A stretch of 64,000 bases of DNA from Capra hircus. Lineage: Eukaryota; Chordata; Mammalia; Artiodactyla; Bovidae. Below the pieces are notes generated by a model. That model was not told the origin of the DNA. It saw nothing but the letters and a program-made list of their open reading frames with translations, and did no database searches. The position numbers and the translations under genes are program-made. Where the stretch lies: assembly GCF_001704415.2 (NCBI RefSeq), contig NC_030823.1, positions 75,578,458-75,642,457 of the forward strand, given 5' to 3'. Below are positions 1 through 10,696 of the stretch, piece after piece. Position 1 is the stretch's first letter, and each line of letters starts with the position of its first letter.

Positions 1-717
1 CAGGTACACTTTGTTTAGAAGCATAGGGAATTTTAGATGTTGTTAGATCAACTAGTTTTTTGATTATTAATTCCCGTTTTATAAGTCAAAGTAGAATGGC
101 ATGCATTTACCCATATTGGAACAAGGTACTTCACTGCCATCTGCCAAAGAGTTGTCATCATAAATGCAGAAATTGTCCACTGTCCACCTTAGAGTCAACA
201 AAACTGTCATCATAGAAATAAGGAGTCTATGATGTAACTAGTTCACATTAGATAAGTGCCCTTGTGCAGTGTGAAACTTGAACAACCATACATGACAGCC
301 TTGTCCCAACCCCTTGGAGAAAATAAGTCTGTCAGTACCTGAGCTTTTCCAGCATTCATGACAGGTGAGCTACATTTGACATCTTTTTTGTGGCATGATT
401 TTGCAGGACTAAAAAAAAGAATTCTTGGCAGTGTTCAGCTCTGGAAGTTGTGGCTATGTTATTCTGCCTTGGAAACACAAAGTCCGTAAGCTGGCAAGCT
501 TTTCTGTAATCATTGTAACCTGAAAGAATTTGAATTTTCAAACTTTGTTTTGAAGGGAACTCTTTTCCTTCCCTTTTTCTATTTGTGAACAAATTAGAGG
601 AAGTTTGGAGTAGAGGAAAATTCTGCTCTTCGCTTGGGTGTGTCCTAGAGTCCAAGGTTCAGTCACTGGCTCTTCTGCATAAACTCCGCCATTCATCTGG
701 CATTCCCTTCATTTCAG
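1..717. other. Single-copy DNA, no gene recognised
   Basis: No repeat family or gene was recognised. The right end is a pyrimidine-rich tract leading into AG, which could serve as a splice acceptor for the exon-like block that follows. Confidence 0.5.
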
Positions 718-811
718 GTCTGGGTGTGAGCGGGCAGAACCTTCAAGAGGACCCCTCCTGGCGAGGGTCCTGCTTCGGAGAAAGCAAATCTGATCTGAGG
801 AGAGCTGCCAG
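718..811 (+). other. Possible internal coding exon (94 bp)
   Basis: This 94-bp block sits between a pyrimidine-rich acceptor (CCCTTCATTTCAG, ending at 717) and a near-consensus donor (CCAG then GTCAGT from 812). One frame is open throughout and reads GLGVSGQNLQEDPSWRGSC and onward, rich in Ser, Arg and Glu. That frame would enter with one base of a split codon and leave with two. The other two frames contain stops. I do not recognise the peptide. No partner exon is visible nearby, so this may be chance. Seen: splice-like signals and an open frame. Inferred: exon status. Confidence 0.25.
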
Positions 812-920
812 GTCAGTTTCCTATGAATGGAACAATTTGTTGAAATCACATTTGCTGAATAAAATCTGTTCATATATTTTGCTCAGATGAGATATTAATG
901 TAAAAAATACACATGTATAT

Positions 921-1063
921 AGAATGAGATGGTTGGATGGCACCTCCGAGTCAAGGGACATGAGTTTGAACAAACTCTGGGAGATAGTGAAGGACAGGGG
1001 AGCCTGCTGTCCACAGTCCATGGGATTGCAAACAGTCAGACATGACTGAGTGAGTGAACAACA
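921..1063 (+). mobile_element. BovB (RTE LINE) 3' end fragment
   Basis: It carries the BovB 3' block: GAGATGGTTGGATGGCA, then an ACATGAGTTTGA-like motif, AGGACAGGGGAGCCTG and a GACTGAGTGAGTGAACAACA tail. It is diverged and 5'-truncated. Confidence 0.85.
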
Positions 1064-1494
1064 GTGTATGTTAACATACATGTAACATACATATGAATGA
1101 TAGGTGTACACTTTAAGCAATGAGGTGTTATTTACTGCACAAACATACGGCACACCAGGCTAGGTACCCAACCGATGGTTCTTGTTCTCTTCTCAGTCGA
1201 AACCTTCTGGGATCCACATTAAAGGCAGGGAGCCTTTCTCCAGAGAGGTGTGGTCAGTAGGCCTGCTCTTGTGCTCAGGAAGCTGTATGTTTTTAGAACT
1301 ACAGAGAGGGCACTGATACTCATCCTGGAGACAGCATTTGCTTTTTCCCAAGATTCTTCCAACTCCTTTTTTGTTCTGTATCACAGACCAGTCTGCCTCT
1401 AAAAACAATCATTCAATTCCCAAGTGTTTACCATGTACATCTTGTCAGCGGAATTATAGGAAATACAAATACAGATAAGATCCCAGTTTTGAAG
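1064..1494. other. Single-copy DNA, nothing recognised
   Basis: AT-rich sequence between BovB and SINE copies. Short open frames on the minus strand show no codon bias, motif or splice context. Confidence 0.5.
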
Positions 1495-1674
1495 GAGCTT
1501 AGCCTGCAATGCGGGAGACCTGGATTCGACCCCTGGGTTGGGAAGATGCTCTGGAGGAGAGCATGACAACACACTCCAGTATTCTTGCCTGGAGAATCTC
1601 CATGGACAGAGGAGCCTGGTGGGCTACAGTCCATAGCGTTGCAGAGTCAGACACAACTGAGCGACTAAGCACCC
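1495..1674 (+). mobile_element. Bov-tA SINE
   Basis: The tRNA-like head is partly lost (it begins near GCCTGCAATGCGGGAGACC). The Bov-A body follows with ACTCCAGTATTCTTGCCTGG, GACAGAGGAGCCTGG and an ACTGAGCGACTAAGCACCC end. Confidence 0.9.
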
Positions 1675-2794
1675 AGAATCTAGGAGGAGAGATAAAAACC
1701 TGAAAACAGCAAGACTACAGGCAGAAGCATCACCCAGCCTGTCCAGTTCCCTCCCAATAAATCGGAGGAGCTTCTCCAAGTCCTGGATGTTTTATCCTCC
1801 ATACAGCGTCATTGGCAGCGCTCCCGAGCTGACATTCAGAGATGAAGGAGCAAGTGAGTTACCATGTGCAGGGAAGGGAAATTGAACACAAGGATTCTTT
1901 GTCGCTAGGAACAGGTAGGAATAATTTCTACCTTGAATTAATGTAAATAGAGCTCTATTTTAGGATTTAAGATTTCATTGACGCTTACTATGGACCCTTT
2001 CCATTATTCTTGTAATCTGAAAAAAACCTGTGGGTCTACCATCCACATTTATTTTAAAATATAAAAGTGCTGTTTTTCTGAATTGATCTATAATTTATAA
2101 GGAACATCATTATAATTACAAAGACGGTATTGTGATTCTGCATTCATCGTGTGAGAATGGTCGCTTAATGCTTATGGTAATGCCTTCCCTGTTTCTTCAC
2201 AACTGATTTATCACTTGTCTGACCCAACTTCCCCACACACCATTGTTCTGCATTCTCCACACCCCTCACTTCACAGAGGAATGTTAATAATAGGATATGT
2301 TATTCAGCTTTTCATTTACATGCTCTGCGATGCCACGCTGTATAATTAATCACCATCACAAATGTTCTCTTGTCTATGCTTTATCCATATATACTCTTTC
2401 TGGGTCACTGAACTAATAAAGCCACGTATTCTAAGCATCTTTGCAAATCGCAGCCTATGGCTATGAGGTAGTTAGTAAAATGCATAAGGTAAGCTTTGAT
2501 TTGCAAGGTATTTTCCATCAGTTAAATACAGGGTATCTTTTCCAGTGATGCATGTGCTAATATTAATAGAATCCACAGTAACCACCTGTGTTATGTTTAA
2601 TAAATACTAGTGTTTTCATGGCTTTTAAATATTTATAAAATTGTTTTAAAATAAAGTTGGAGGAAAGATGAGACTCACCTTGTGCTCTTTTCCTCCAAAT
2701 AAGGAAACAAGTTGAATATTACTTCTTAGTAGAAAATTTTATCTGGCTGAAGGTCGAGTAACTCACCTGGTGTTAAGAAAGCCACACTTGAAAG
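1675..2794. other. Single-copy AT-rich DNA
   Basis: No gene or named repeat was seen. The 14 bp GCCACACTTGAAAG at the right end is the left copy of the target-site duplication of the next SINE. Confidence 0.5.
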
Positions 2795-2929
2795 GATTTC
2801 TCTGTTGGTCCAGTGGTTAAGACTCTGCACTCCCAATGCAGGAGATACAGGTTTGATCCCTGGTTGGGAAACTAAGATCCTACATATTGTAAGGGTGGGC
2901 AAAAATTTTAAAAAAAAGAGAGAGAGAGC
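2795..2929 (+). mobile_element. CHR-2-type tRNA-derived SINE with perfect TSD
   Basis: The head reads TTGGTCCAGTGGTTAAGACT and the body GTTTGATCCCTGGTTGGGAA, then CTAAGATCC and an A/AG-rich tail. Identical 14-bp direct repeats (GCCACACTTGAAAG) at 2781-2794 and 2930-2943 are its target-site duplication. Confidence 0.9.
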
Positions 2930-2943
2930 GCCACACTTGAAAG

Positions 2944-3808
2944 ATTTCAAGTGAGCTCTCTTCCCTCCAGTTGCATTTCTCTGGGTCTGTAGAACAGATG
3001 GATTTCTTAGGAGGTGGGTTACAAAGTAAATGCATTTTCTTACATTTCTTTGGGAGAGTTGAATCTAGGGAGTACCCCCAGAGACTTGGGCCCCTCTAAT
3101 CCTTTTTCTTCCATTAATGGCACTAACTATAATCTGGGCAAGAGTTTGTTATCTTCCAGCTAAGAGGGAAGAGCTACAGGTATGATACCCAGGATACAAC
3201 CCAGGTCCAAAAATTTAAATGGCTCGAGCAAGGCTGTCGTCAGAAATCAGTGTCAGAGGCATCAGATCAGAGTCAGCAACAAGGGTCAGAGTTTCAGGCT
3301 AGACAGAGGCAACAGAAAAATTGACGTTGGAAACATAGCTTGTCTGAGTGAGGTTTTCTGATTCACTCACTCGCTCGTTCTTTCATTCAGCCAACATCTA
3401 CGACCACCTGTTCTGTGCACGGTCCTTCTCTGTGCGGAACTTAGGGGGTGTGGGGCGGGGTGGAGGCAGGCGACATCCCGCAAGGTGCCATTTGACTTGA
3501 TTAGAAGCGTGACGGGAGCGCTCTGGTAGTCTGGCGCTCTAGAGGAGGAGAGCCTAAGGGCTGAGGGAACATGGGCTCCAAGAAGCAGAGATGGAGATGA
3601 GCCTAAAGGATGAACTGGAATTATTAGAATAGAAAAACGCACAGAAGCATGAAAGCTGGGTCCAGCTTCCGAGCTGGAGCCAGGCCGGTGACGGCGGGAG
3701 GCCAGGGCGCAGGGAGGGGAGTGTCAGGTTAGCACATTGCAGTGTGGGGCCCAGAGACTGGGAAATGAGGCGGAATCCAAACCCCAGACTTGCCTTTTCC
3801 TGGGGCTG
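2944..3808. other. Single-copy DNA, nothing recognised
   Basis: The right third is moderately GC-rich with scattered CpG. Open frames of 90-100 codons exist on the minus strand but show no domain or splice context. Confidence 0.5.
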
Positions 3809-3827
3809 CCCCCCCCCCCCCCCCCCC
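3809..3827. repeat. Poly-C tract (19 C)
   Basis: An uninterrupted run of 19 C lies immediately 5' of a SINE head and replaces the usual CTTCCCTGGTGGCTCAG start. Length errors in assembly are likely here. Confidence 0.9.
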
Positions 3828-4030
3828 GGCTAGGTGGTAAAGAATCCGCCTGCAGTGCAGGAGACCTGGGTTCAATCCCTGGGTCAGGGAGATCCCCTGG
3901 AGAAGGGAATGGCAACCCACTCCAGTACTCTTGCCTGGGGATTCCATGGACAGAGGAGCCTGGCGGGCCACAGTCCATGGGGTCACAAAGAGTCAGACAT
4001 GCAAAGAGTCGGACCCTAAGCACACACACA
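3828..4030 (+). mobile_element. Bov-tA SINE
   Basis: Nearly full body: GGTAAAGAATCCGCCTGCAG head, GGGTTCAATCCCTGGGTCAG B-box region, ACTCCAGTACTCTTGCCTGG and a CACACACACA tail. The extreme 5' end is replaced by poly-C. Confidence 0.92.
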
Positions 4031-4658
4031 GCTGCGTTGTCTCGAACACATCAACTGTTTTGAGCCTCAGTTTCTTTACCTGTCACAGGTAAACGGTGCA
4101 AAGGAAAAATAGGATAGGCGTAACCGTACTGCAGTGGATTGGGAGAGCTAACTTTAGAGTTTTGCTATCATGGAATTTATGACTTCATCCACATAACTGC
4201 CTGCCAGTAATTCAGAGATCCTTTCAGTTATGTTTTTGATTTGTTATGACTTATGCCCCAAAGTTAAAATTGTGATATCCATTTTCTGTGTAATCAGGAT
4301 TCCCATTAATGCTATCCATATGCATTCCATATTCCTTTCGTAATGAATTTGGGTTTCCCATTCCAGAAGATATTTTCCTCTGGCAATTTATGGAGTAACT
4401 AAATTTGAAAGCAAAAAGAATGTATCTCGGAAGAAATGGATTGACTTTGTCACTAGGGGGAGACCTAGCCAGGTTTTGAAACTTGCCCCAACTCTCAGAA
4501 GAATTCGTTTCTTTCCTTGGTGATCTTGAGGAGAAGCGATGAGGTGGGAAAAGGCTTTGACAAAACTTGACCGTCCCTACAGGAGGATCGGGGGTTTTCT
4601 TTCTCTCTTTCCTTTTCTTCTCCCCCCCCACCTCCACCCCGTAATGTCCCCTAACTGT
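4031..4658. other. Single-copy DNA, nothing recognised
   Basis: It contains a short C-rich tract near 4621-4641. The 172-codon minus-strand frame crossing this region takes its start from the adjacent SINE and is not supported as a gene. Confidence 0.5.
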
Positions 4659-4770
4659 TATGGCAATCCACTCCAGTATTCTTGCCTGAAAAAAAATCCC
4701 ATGGACAGAGGAGCCTGGTGGGCTACAGTCCATGGGGTCGCAAAGAGTCAGACACGACTGAGCACACACA
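4659..4770 (+). mobile_element. Bov-A-type SINE fragment
   Basis: Only the right half is present, from TATGGCAATCCACTCCAGTA to GACTGAGCACACACA. An A8 expansion sits after TTGCCTG. Confidence 0.88.
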
Positions 4771-6282
4771 AGCCCACGGCAGCTGTTTTCTACGTGGTAG
4801 ATAATAAACCTTAGGGGATACAGATGCTCAGACAGCCTAGAAACAGCAGGTTAAGCCAAGACTTGTGGTGGGGGGAAGGTGGGGCAAAGGGGAATTGCGT
4901 CCTTTCACAGGAGCCCCTGGGAGGGAGGGACGCTTAGTAAACACCAAGATTTCTCGCTGGTATTTTCAGTGACACAGACAGTCTGTGTTTATGCATCCTT
5001 GCGCACTCTTTTCTGTTATATATATTTTCTGTTCACCACATTTCCCGCTTCATCTTGAGCCATAAGCACTTCTGAAGAAGCGGGGTGGGGAGATCTGGGC
5101 CCTTTTGCAGAAGGAAAAATCCAAGGAGTGCTGGGAGGAGAAGGGCGTCTCGCAGGTAACCTCCACGGACTGATTACCTGAGGAGCCAGCTCACGAGAGG
5201 GTGATATCTCTTTAAAGAAGAGAGAGCAGCCTTAGAACTGAGTGGCACACCTGTTTACCTTTGTAGTTCTCTTCTGTCTATCATGGTGTCTAATTTATAG
5301 AGGCTATTTGGAATAAAGCAGCAGACTTCTATTTAAGAAAATTCAGAGTATAAACATGGAATATAGTTAGTTATGAGGCTGGTTTAAGAAGTAATTTTGG
5401 GTACATAGTCACTATTAAATGCTTCTAATTGTACAGTGTATAAATATCAAATTCTAGACCTCTTACCCAAGTGATCATTTATAGTCAGCCACTTGCCATT
5501 TGCCTTACCGAGTACCTTTTCTGAAGTCCACGAGTCCCATTAGCATGAAGTTCAGGAGATTCAAATTATATTATGTGCAGTTGAGTTAGGGGTCACTAGG
5601 AAACCAATGAAAATATTTTAAAAGAGTATTTTTTCTGATGGTAAAGAAATTTAAAATCATCTGTCATTTTTTTTCAGGAAGTGATCACCACTGCTGCATG
5701 TGGGGCCATTTCTTTTTCTCTCTTAGTCCGTAACGTTTTTTGCACAAAGCTGAATCTTGCTGTATGTACACCTTTGTATTCTGATCACTTCTTTTCCCCA
5801 GAGAACAAGTTTTGTGGCTTCTACACTCATCACTGTCTACAAATGGAGCACGTTTCTTGTTCTTCTTTTAAAGACAAAATCATTACAGATTGTTTTTTAA
5901 ACTATATGCTAGTTCAGCCTTTTCCCTTATCTTTAGAAATGATTGCAACTATCCCTGGAATAGTGACAAGATATTTCATGACATGGGTACATCACAATTT
6001 ATTTACCAGTTTCCTTATTGTTAGATATTTAGTTATTTCCAATAAATAATCCTATAATAAAGGTTCATGAAATATTAGCAACATTTTACTGTATTTACTA
6101 AGGATGATTTGCATTGAAACCACAAAGCTATTTCTAACTATAGTGAGATTAAATGGTTATATTTTAATATAAAAGCTATAAGCCACTAACAGTAGAACTG
6201 CTAGAAGCTGAAGAGTTTCCGTGGCGTATGACAATCCCTTAGGATATCTAAAAACCCTTTTCGTCTCAAGAGTTGATTATGG
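4771..6282. other. Single-copy DNA, possible very old LINE remnant on the right
   Basis: A 122-codon open frame at 5681-6049 (+) is low-complexity and AT-rich. Its end resembles an old antisense LINE tail (ATTTATTTACCAGTTTCC, then ATTTAGTTATTTCCAATAAA). No host gene is recognised. Confidence 0.35.
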
Positions 6283-6992
6283 ATAGGAGAGTGAAAAAGT
6301 TGGCTTAAAGCTCAACATTCAGAAAACGAAGATCATGGCATTCCGTCCCTTCACTTCATGGGAAATAGACGGGGAAACAGTGGAAACAGTGTCAGACTTT
6401 ATTTTTCTGGGCTCCAAAATCACTGCAGATGGTGACTGTAGCCATGAAATTAAAAGACGCTTACTCCTTGGAAGAAAAGTTATGACCAATCTAGATAGCA
6501 TATTCAAAAGCAGAGACATTACTTTGCTGACTAAGGTCCATCTAGTCAAGGCTATGGTTTTTCCTGTGGTCATGTATGGATGTGAGGGTTGGACTGTGAA
6601 GAAGGCTGAAGAACTGATGCTTTTAACTGTGGTGTTGGAGAAGCCTCTTGAGAGTCCCTTGGACTGCAAGGAGATCCCACCAGTCCATTCTGAAGGAGAT
6701 CAGCCCTGGGATTTCTTTGGAGGGAATGATGCTAAAGCTGAAACTTCAGTACTTTGGCCACCTCATGCGAAGAGTTGACTCATTGGAAAAGACTCTGATG
6801 CTGGGAGGGATTGGGGGCAGGAGGAGAAGGGGACGACAGAGGATGAGATGGCTGGATGGCATCACGGACTCGATGGACGTGAGTCTGAGTGAACTCCAGG
6901 AGTGGTGATGGACAGGGAGGACTGGCGTGCTGCGATTTGTGGGGTCGCAGAGAGTAGGACACGACTGAGCGACTGAACTGAACTGAACCACA
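6283..6992 (+). mobile_element. BovB (RTE LINE) 3' part, with reverse transcriptase C-terminal remnant
   Basis: This 5'-truncated copy carries the end of BovB ORF2 and the 3' UTR. In the frame 6335-6778 one reads SWEIDGETVETVSDFIFLGS, then ITADGDCSHEIKRRLLLG and VMYGCEGWTVKKAEE, typical of the region after the polymerase domain. Frameshifts and a small deletion near 6610-6640 break the frame. It ends in the GCGACTGAACTGAACTGAA motif. Confidence 0.95.
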
Positions 6993-7150
6993 TCAGTGAT
7001 GATGACTGCCTTCATATTAAAAATATGTAATGTAGAATAGGGGCTTCCCTGATGGCTAATCACCCCTCACGCTTAAGAAGTGTTTACAGTGTATCAAGCA
7101 CACTGCTAAGTGTTCTCACTCACATGAATTCCTAATCATTAAAATAACCC

Positions 7151-7720
7151 CGTGACCATCCGCATCCCTTCAAATGACCCCGCTCTGCTCCTTCTAGCGG
7201 CCGAGCAATGCCCACTGTGTGTGTACTGCATCTTCTCTGTCTGGTCGTCTGACGATGGGTGTGTCGGTGCCTCCATGTCCTGGCTGTTGGAAATAGTGCT
7301 GCAGTGAATGTTGGGCTGCCTGTATCTTTTTGAATTATGACTTTCTCAGGGCATATGTTCAGCAGTGGAATTCCTGCATCAGGTGGGAAAATCTAGGAAA
7401 ATGCTGCAGATGAACCTATTTTCAGGGCGGGAATAGAGGGGAGACGTGGGGACGGGACCTGTGAACATGAGGCGGGGGCTTTGGGAGTGAACTGGGAGAT
7501 TGGGATTGCCACATGTGTCTACCATGTCTAGAACAGCCAGTGGCAAGCTGCTGCAGGGCACAAGGAGCTCAGCTCGGTGCTCTGTGACGACCGCGAGGGG
7601 GGAGGCTGGAGAGGGAGGGGGTTATATATATTTATAGCTGATTCACTTTGTCATATAACAGAAACTACCACAATATTGCAAAGCAACTATACTCCCATAA
7701 AAATATGTTAATTTATTTAA
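7151..7720 (+). mobile_element. 5'-inverted L1 (twin-priming structure)
   Basis: The part 7151-7384 is antisense L1 (it includes GTGCTGCAGTGAATGTTGGG and TATCTTTTTGAATTATGACT). The part 7385-7720 is sense L1 3' UTR, ending in AGCTGATTCACTTTGTCA, AACTACCACAATATTGCAAA and an A-rich tail. The inverted part comes from just upstream of the sense part in L1 order, with a small gap. Near-identical 10-mers AAAATAACCC (7141-7150) and AAAATAATCC (7721-7730) look like the target-site duplication. Confidence 0.8.
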
Positions 7721-8523
7721 AAAATAATCCTATAGGATATAGAATATTATTATTTAATAAATAATGCCTCCTGGGTATGGCTTCTGTAAGGATTAAATGA
7801 GTTAATACACTTATGAAATGAGCCAGTACACATAAATAAATATCATTCAACTATATATGCAAGTTGTGAACAGGAAGAGGTCTAGATGAATCTATGCTAA
7901 ACTGCTAATGATGCTTATTGCCTGGGTGAGAGAAGGGGACTGATCCTGGCGGTAAAAGTCAGAGCACACTTTCTTATCATTAATCTTTAGTTTTTTCCGG
8001 AAAGAATGTAATCATATTCTATTGATTTAATTGAAATTAATTTTAAAATATAACTCTTTATATGACAAGGGAATTATTTCTATTCCTGAGCTTTACAATC
8101 ATATTTGAAGGCTTTGGAGTTTACTAGCTCCTCAGGAAAAGGATAATTGTGGAAAAATTTAAACCCCCAATTTTAAGTCTCTGAAAATTAAAGTCAGTAA
8201 AATAAATGAAGAAAATACCTCCAAATGAGTACGCTATTCTATGTCAAGAGCAAAAAAGGATTGTTGCAACATTCTTTTATATTCAGTTTTTATAGCAATC
8301 TGTGTCAGATGTCATTGGCCCAGTAGTATAAGAGAATTTTATTTTTAGGGAATTGCTTATGCCTTTCGCAGCTACTATATATTGAGCACTTACTCTGTCC
8401 CAGGGATTGTTTCAGTGAATCAAATAGCAAAGTCCTGCTTTCATAAAAGCTGGGGAGAGGAGTAATCAGTCAGAGTACTCATGTCAGCTTGCAATCCGCT
8501 CTGAAGAAAGAAACAGGGTGAAA
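7721..8523. other. Single-copy AT-rich DNA
   Basis: No gene or repeat recognised apart from the right TSD copy of the preceding L1 at 7721-7730. Confidence 0.5.
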
Positions 8524-8788
8524 AGATGATGTTGAAACTGAAACTCCAGTACTTTGGCCACCTGATGCGAAGAGCTGACTCACTGGAAAAGACCCCGATG
8601 CTGGGAAAGACTGAGGGCAGGAGGAGAAGGGGACGACAGAGGATGAGATGGTTGGATGGCATCACCGACTCAATCGACATGAGTTTGGGTGGACTCCAGG
8701 AGTTGGTGATGGACAGGGAGGCCTGGCGTGCTGTGGTCCATGGGGTCGCAAAGAGTCAGGCCCGACTAAGCAACTGAACTGAACTGAA
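8524..8788 (+). mobile_element. BovB 3' end
   Basis: Sense copy from ATGTTGAAACTGAAACTCCA through GGCAGGAGGAGAAGGGGACG and ATGAGATGGTTGGATGGCAT to the ACTGAACTGAACTGAA end. The C-terminal reading frame is open over this short stretch. Confidence 0.93.
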
Positions 8789-9395
8789 AGAGAATGAATG
8801 ATGAGCCGGGTTGAGGGGGGAGGGGCAGGCGTGAAGCACCTGACATCCAGCGGTCAGAAGATGGGGAGGCAGCTGAGCCGCGGCCTGAATGAGCTGAGGG
8901 CTGGAGTCCAGGAAGGGCTGGGTGAGGAGCGGTGCAGACAGAGGGGGCCATGAGCGCAACATCTTTGGGGGGGAGCCTGCAGGACATGACGCTGTGTAGG
9001 AGAGCAGGAAGCAGTGTGTGGGGCTGAGCACAAGCAGGAGAGCAGAGAAGAATCCAGAGACACCGTGATGTGGACTGCAGGTGAGGGGACAACGACTTCA
9101 GAGGCAGCCCTTCAGTAACTCCCTGCTATGAGCAGCTTGGGGTCTCTGGCTGCCTGTGCAGAGAGGGGGCGTGGGGATGTAAAGTAGTTATTAGAGATCA
9201 ACATCCCTAATAAATACAGGAAGGAGAAGGCTGGGGGTGGGGCTTATAAATCTCAAGGAGCCGATGCCTTGCCCTGTTCAGTCACCAGATCTGTGTATGA
9301 CTGGGCAGAGGTGGCCATGGAGAGGCTGCTGCCTACAGCCGGACCCGAGGATGTGGATGGGTGGTCTCCAGGGCGACCACATGAGGGCATTTATT
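8789..9395. other. Single-copy, moderately GC-rich DNA
   Basis: Several overlapping minus-strand frames (8756-9092) reflect base composition. No splice context or domain was seen. Confidence 0.5.
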
Positions 9396-9405
9396 AACGT
9401 GCTCT

Positions 9406-9626
9406 GCATGCGTGCGTGATGCTCAGTCACTTCAGTCATGTGTGGCTCTTTGCAGCCCCATGGACTGCAGCCCACAAGGCTCCTTTCTTCATGGGATTTC
9501 CCAAGCAAGGATACTGGAGTGGGTTGCCATGCCCTTCTCCAGGGGATCTTCCCAACCCAGGAATGGAACCCAGGTCTCTGGTATTGCAAGCAGATTCTTT
9601 ACTGTCTGAACCACTAGGGAAGTCCC
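9406..9626 (-). mobile_element. Bov-tA SINE (antisense)
   Basis: Nearly full length in reverse: CAGTCACTTCAGTCATGTGT, GGAGTGGGTTGCCATGCCCT and a tRNA-like end reading TGAACCACTAGGGAAGTCCC. Imperfect flanks AACGTGCTCT (9396-9405) and AATGTGCTAT (9627-9636) suggest an aged TSD. Confidence 0.92.
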
Positions 9627-9636
9627 AATGTGCTAT

Positions 9637-10197
9637 AGGAATAGGTTAAGATTTTTAAGATCATAAGTATTGAAAGTTTCCTTGATAAAGGTGAGTGGCC
9701 AAGCCCAACTGGTATAAAAACTTCTTAAAATAAGAATGGATTGATATTTCCTTGCCATGGTAAAAATATTAACTATCTCAAGCTAAAATCCAAAGTAACA
9801 ATTTTTGATGAAGTATTAGAAAAAAATCTCTATTAAAGCCAGGATGCCTGCTACCACCAGAATTATTTAGCAGTTCTCTGGAAATTCAATGCAGTTAGAA
9901 CAGAGAAAGAATAGAAACGTTAAATAAAGGAAAGAAGAGGCAATAGTATCATTGCTGGCACGTGATGTGATTTTTTAACCTAGAAAACCCAAGGAAAGGG
10001 AAAAATCATTTTTAAAAATTGAGAAAATTCATTAAGGAAGTTGTTTATCTATTAATAATATAAAATTGAGTAGCTTTCCTGTATGTGAGAAGTTAGCAAT
10101 TTTTTTTTTTTCTGTAGAGAGCCAAGCTAGTGAGTATTTTAAGTTTGTGGTCATAGTTTGTATTGCGACCTCTGCATTCACAGTGCAGAAACAGCCA
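9637..10197. other. Single-copy AT-rich DNA
   Basis: Nothing recognised. A T13 run lies near 10099-10111. Confidence 0.5.
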
Positions 10198-10414
10198 TGC
10201 GTGTGTGCATGCTAGGTCGCTTCAGTTGTGTCCAGCTTTTTGTGACCCTCATGGACTGTGGCCTGCCACGCTCCTCTGTCCATGGGATTCTCCAGGCAAG
10301 AATACCAGAGTGGGTAACCATGCCCTTCTCCAGGGGATCTTCCCGACCCAGTGATTGAGCCCGTGTCTCCTGTATTGCAGGCGGATTCTTTAGTGTCTGA
10401 GCCACCAGGGAAGA
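10198..10414 (-). mobile_element. Bov-tA SINE (antisense)
   Basis: Full-length reverse copy: GGTCGCTTCAGTTGTGTCCA, CTCCTCTGTCCATGGGATTC and the tRNA-like end TGAGCCACCAGGGAAGA. Confidence 0.92.
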
Positions 10415-10479
10415 CCGTGTTCCAGTGAAACTTAATTTTTAAAATAGGCAGAAGTCCAGACTTACACCGGGCTGGTCAT

Positions 10480-10696
10480 GGGGGCTTCCCAGGTGGCTCG
10501 GGGATAAAGAATCCTCCTGCAATGCAGGAGCTGCAGGAGACGCGAGTTCCAGCCCTGGGTTGGGGTGAGCCTCTAGAGGAGGAAATGACAACCCGCTCCA
10601 GGGTTCTTGCCTGAAAAACCTCATGGGCAGAGGAGCCTGGCGGTCTACAGTCCAGGGGGTTGCAGAGTTGGGTACAACTGAGCAACTGAGCACACA
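10480..10696 (+). mobile_element. Bov-tA SINE
   Basis: Full-length sense copy: GGCTTCCCAGGTGGCTCGGG head, GACAACCCGCTCCAGGGTTC and ACTGAGCAACTGAGCACACA end. It lies 65 bp from an oppositely oriented copy, so the pair could fold back. Confidence 0.92.

Noticed and set aside
4251..4769. 172-codon minus-strand frame
   Set aside because: Its N-terminal part is translated Bov-A SINE (CLTLCDPMDCSPPGSSVHG); the rest shows no domain or conserved pattern.
7040..7057. Bov-tA head fragment (GGGCTTCCCTGATGGCT)
   Set aside because: Only about 17 bp match; too short to call.
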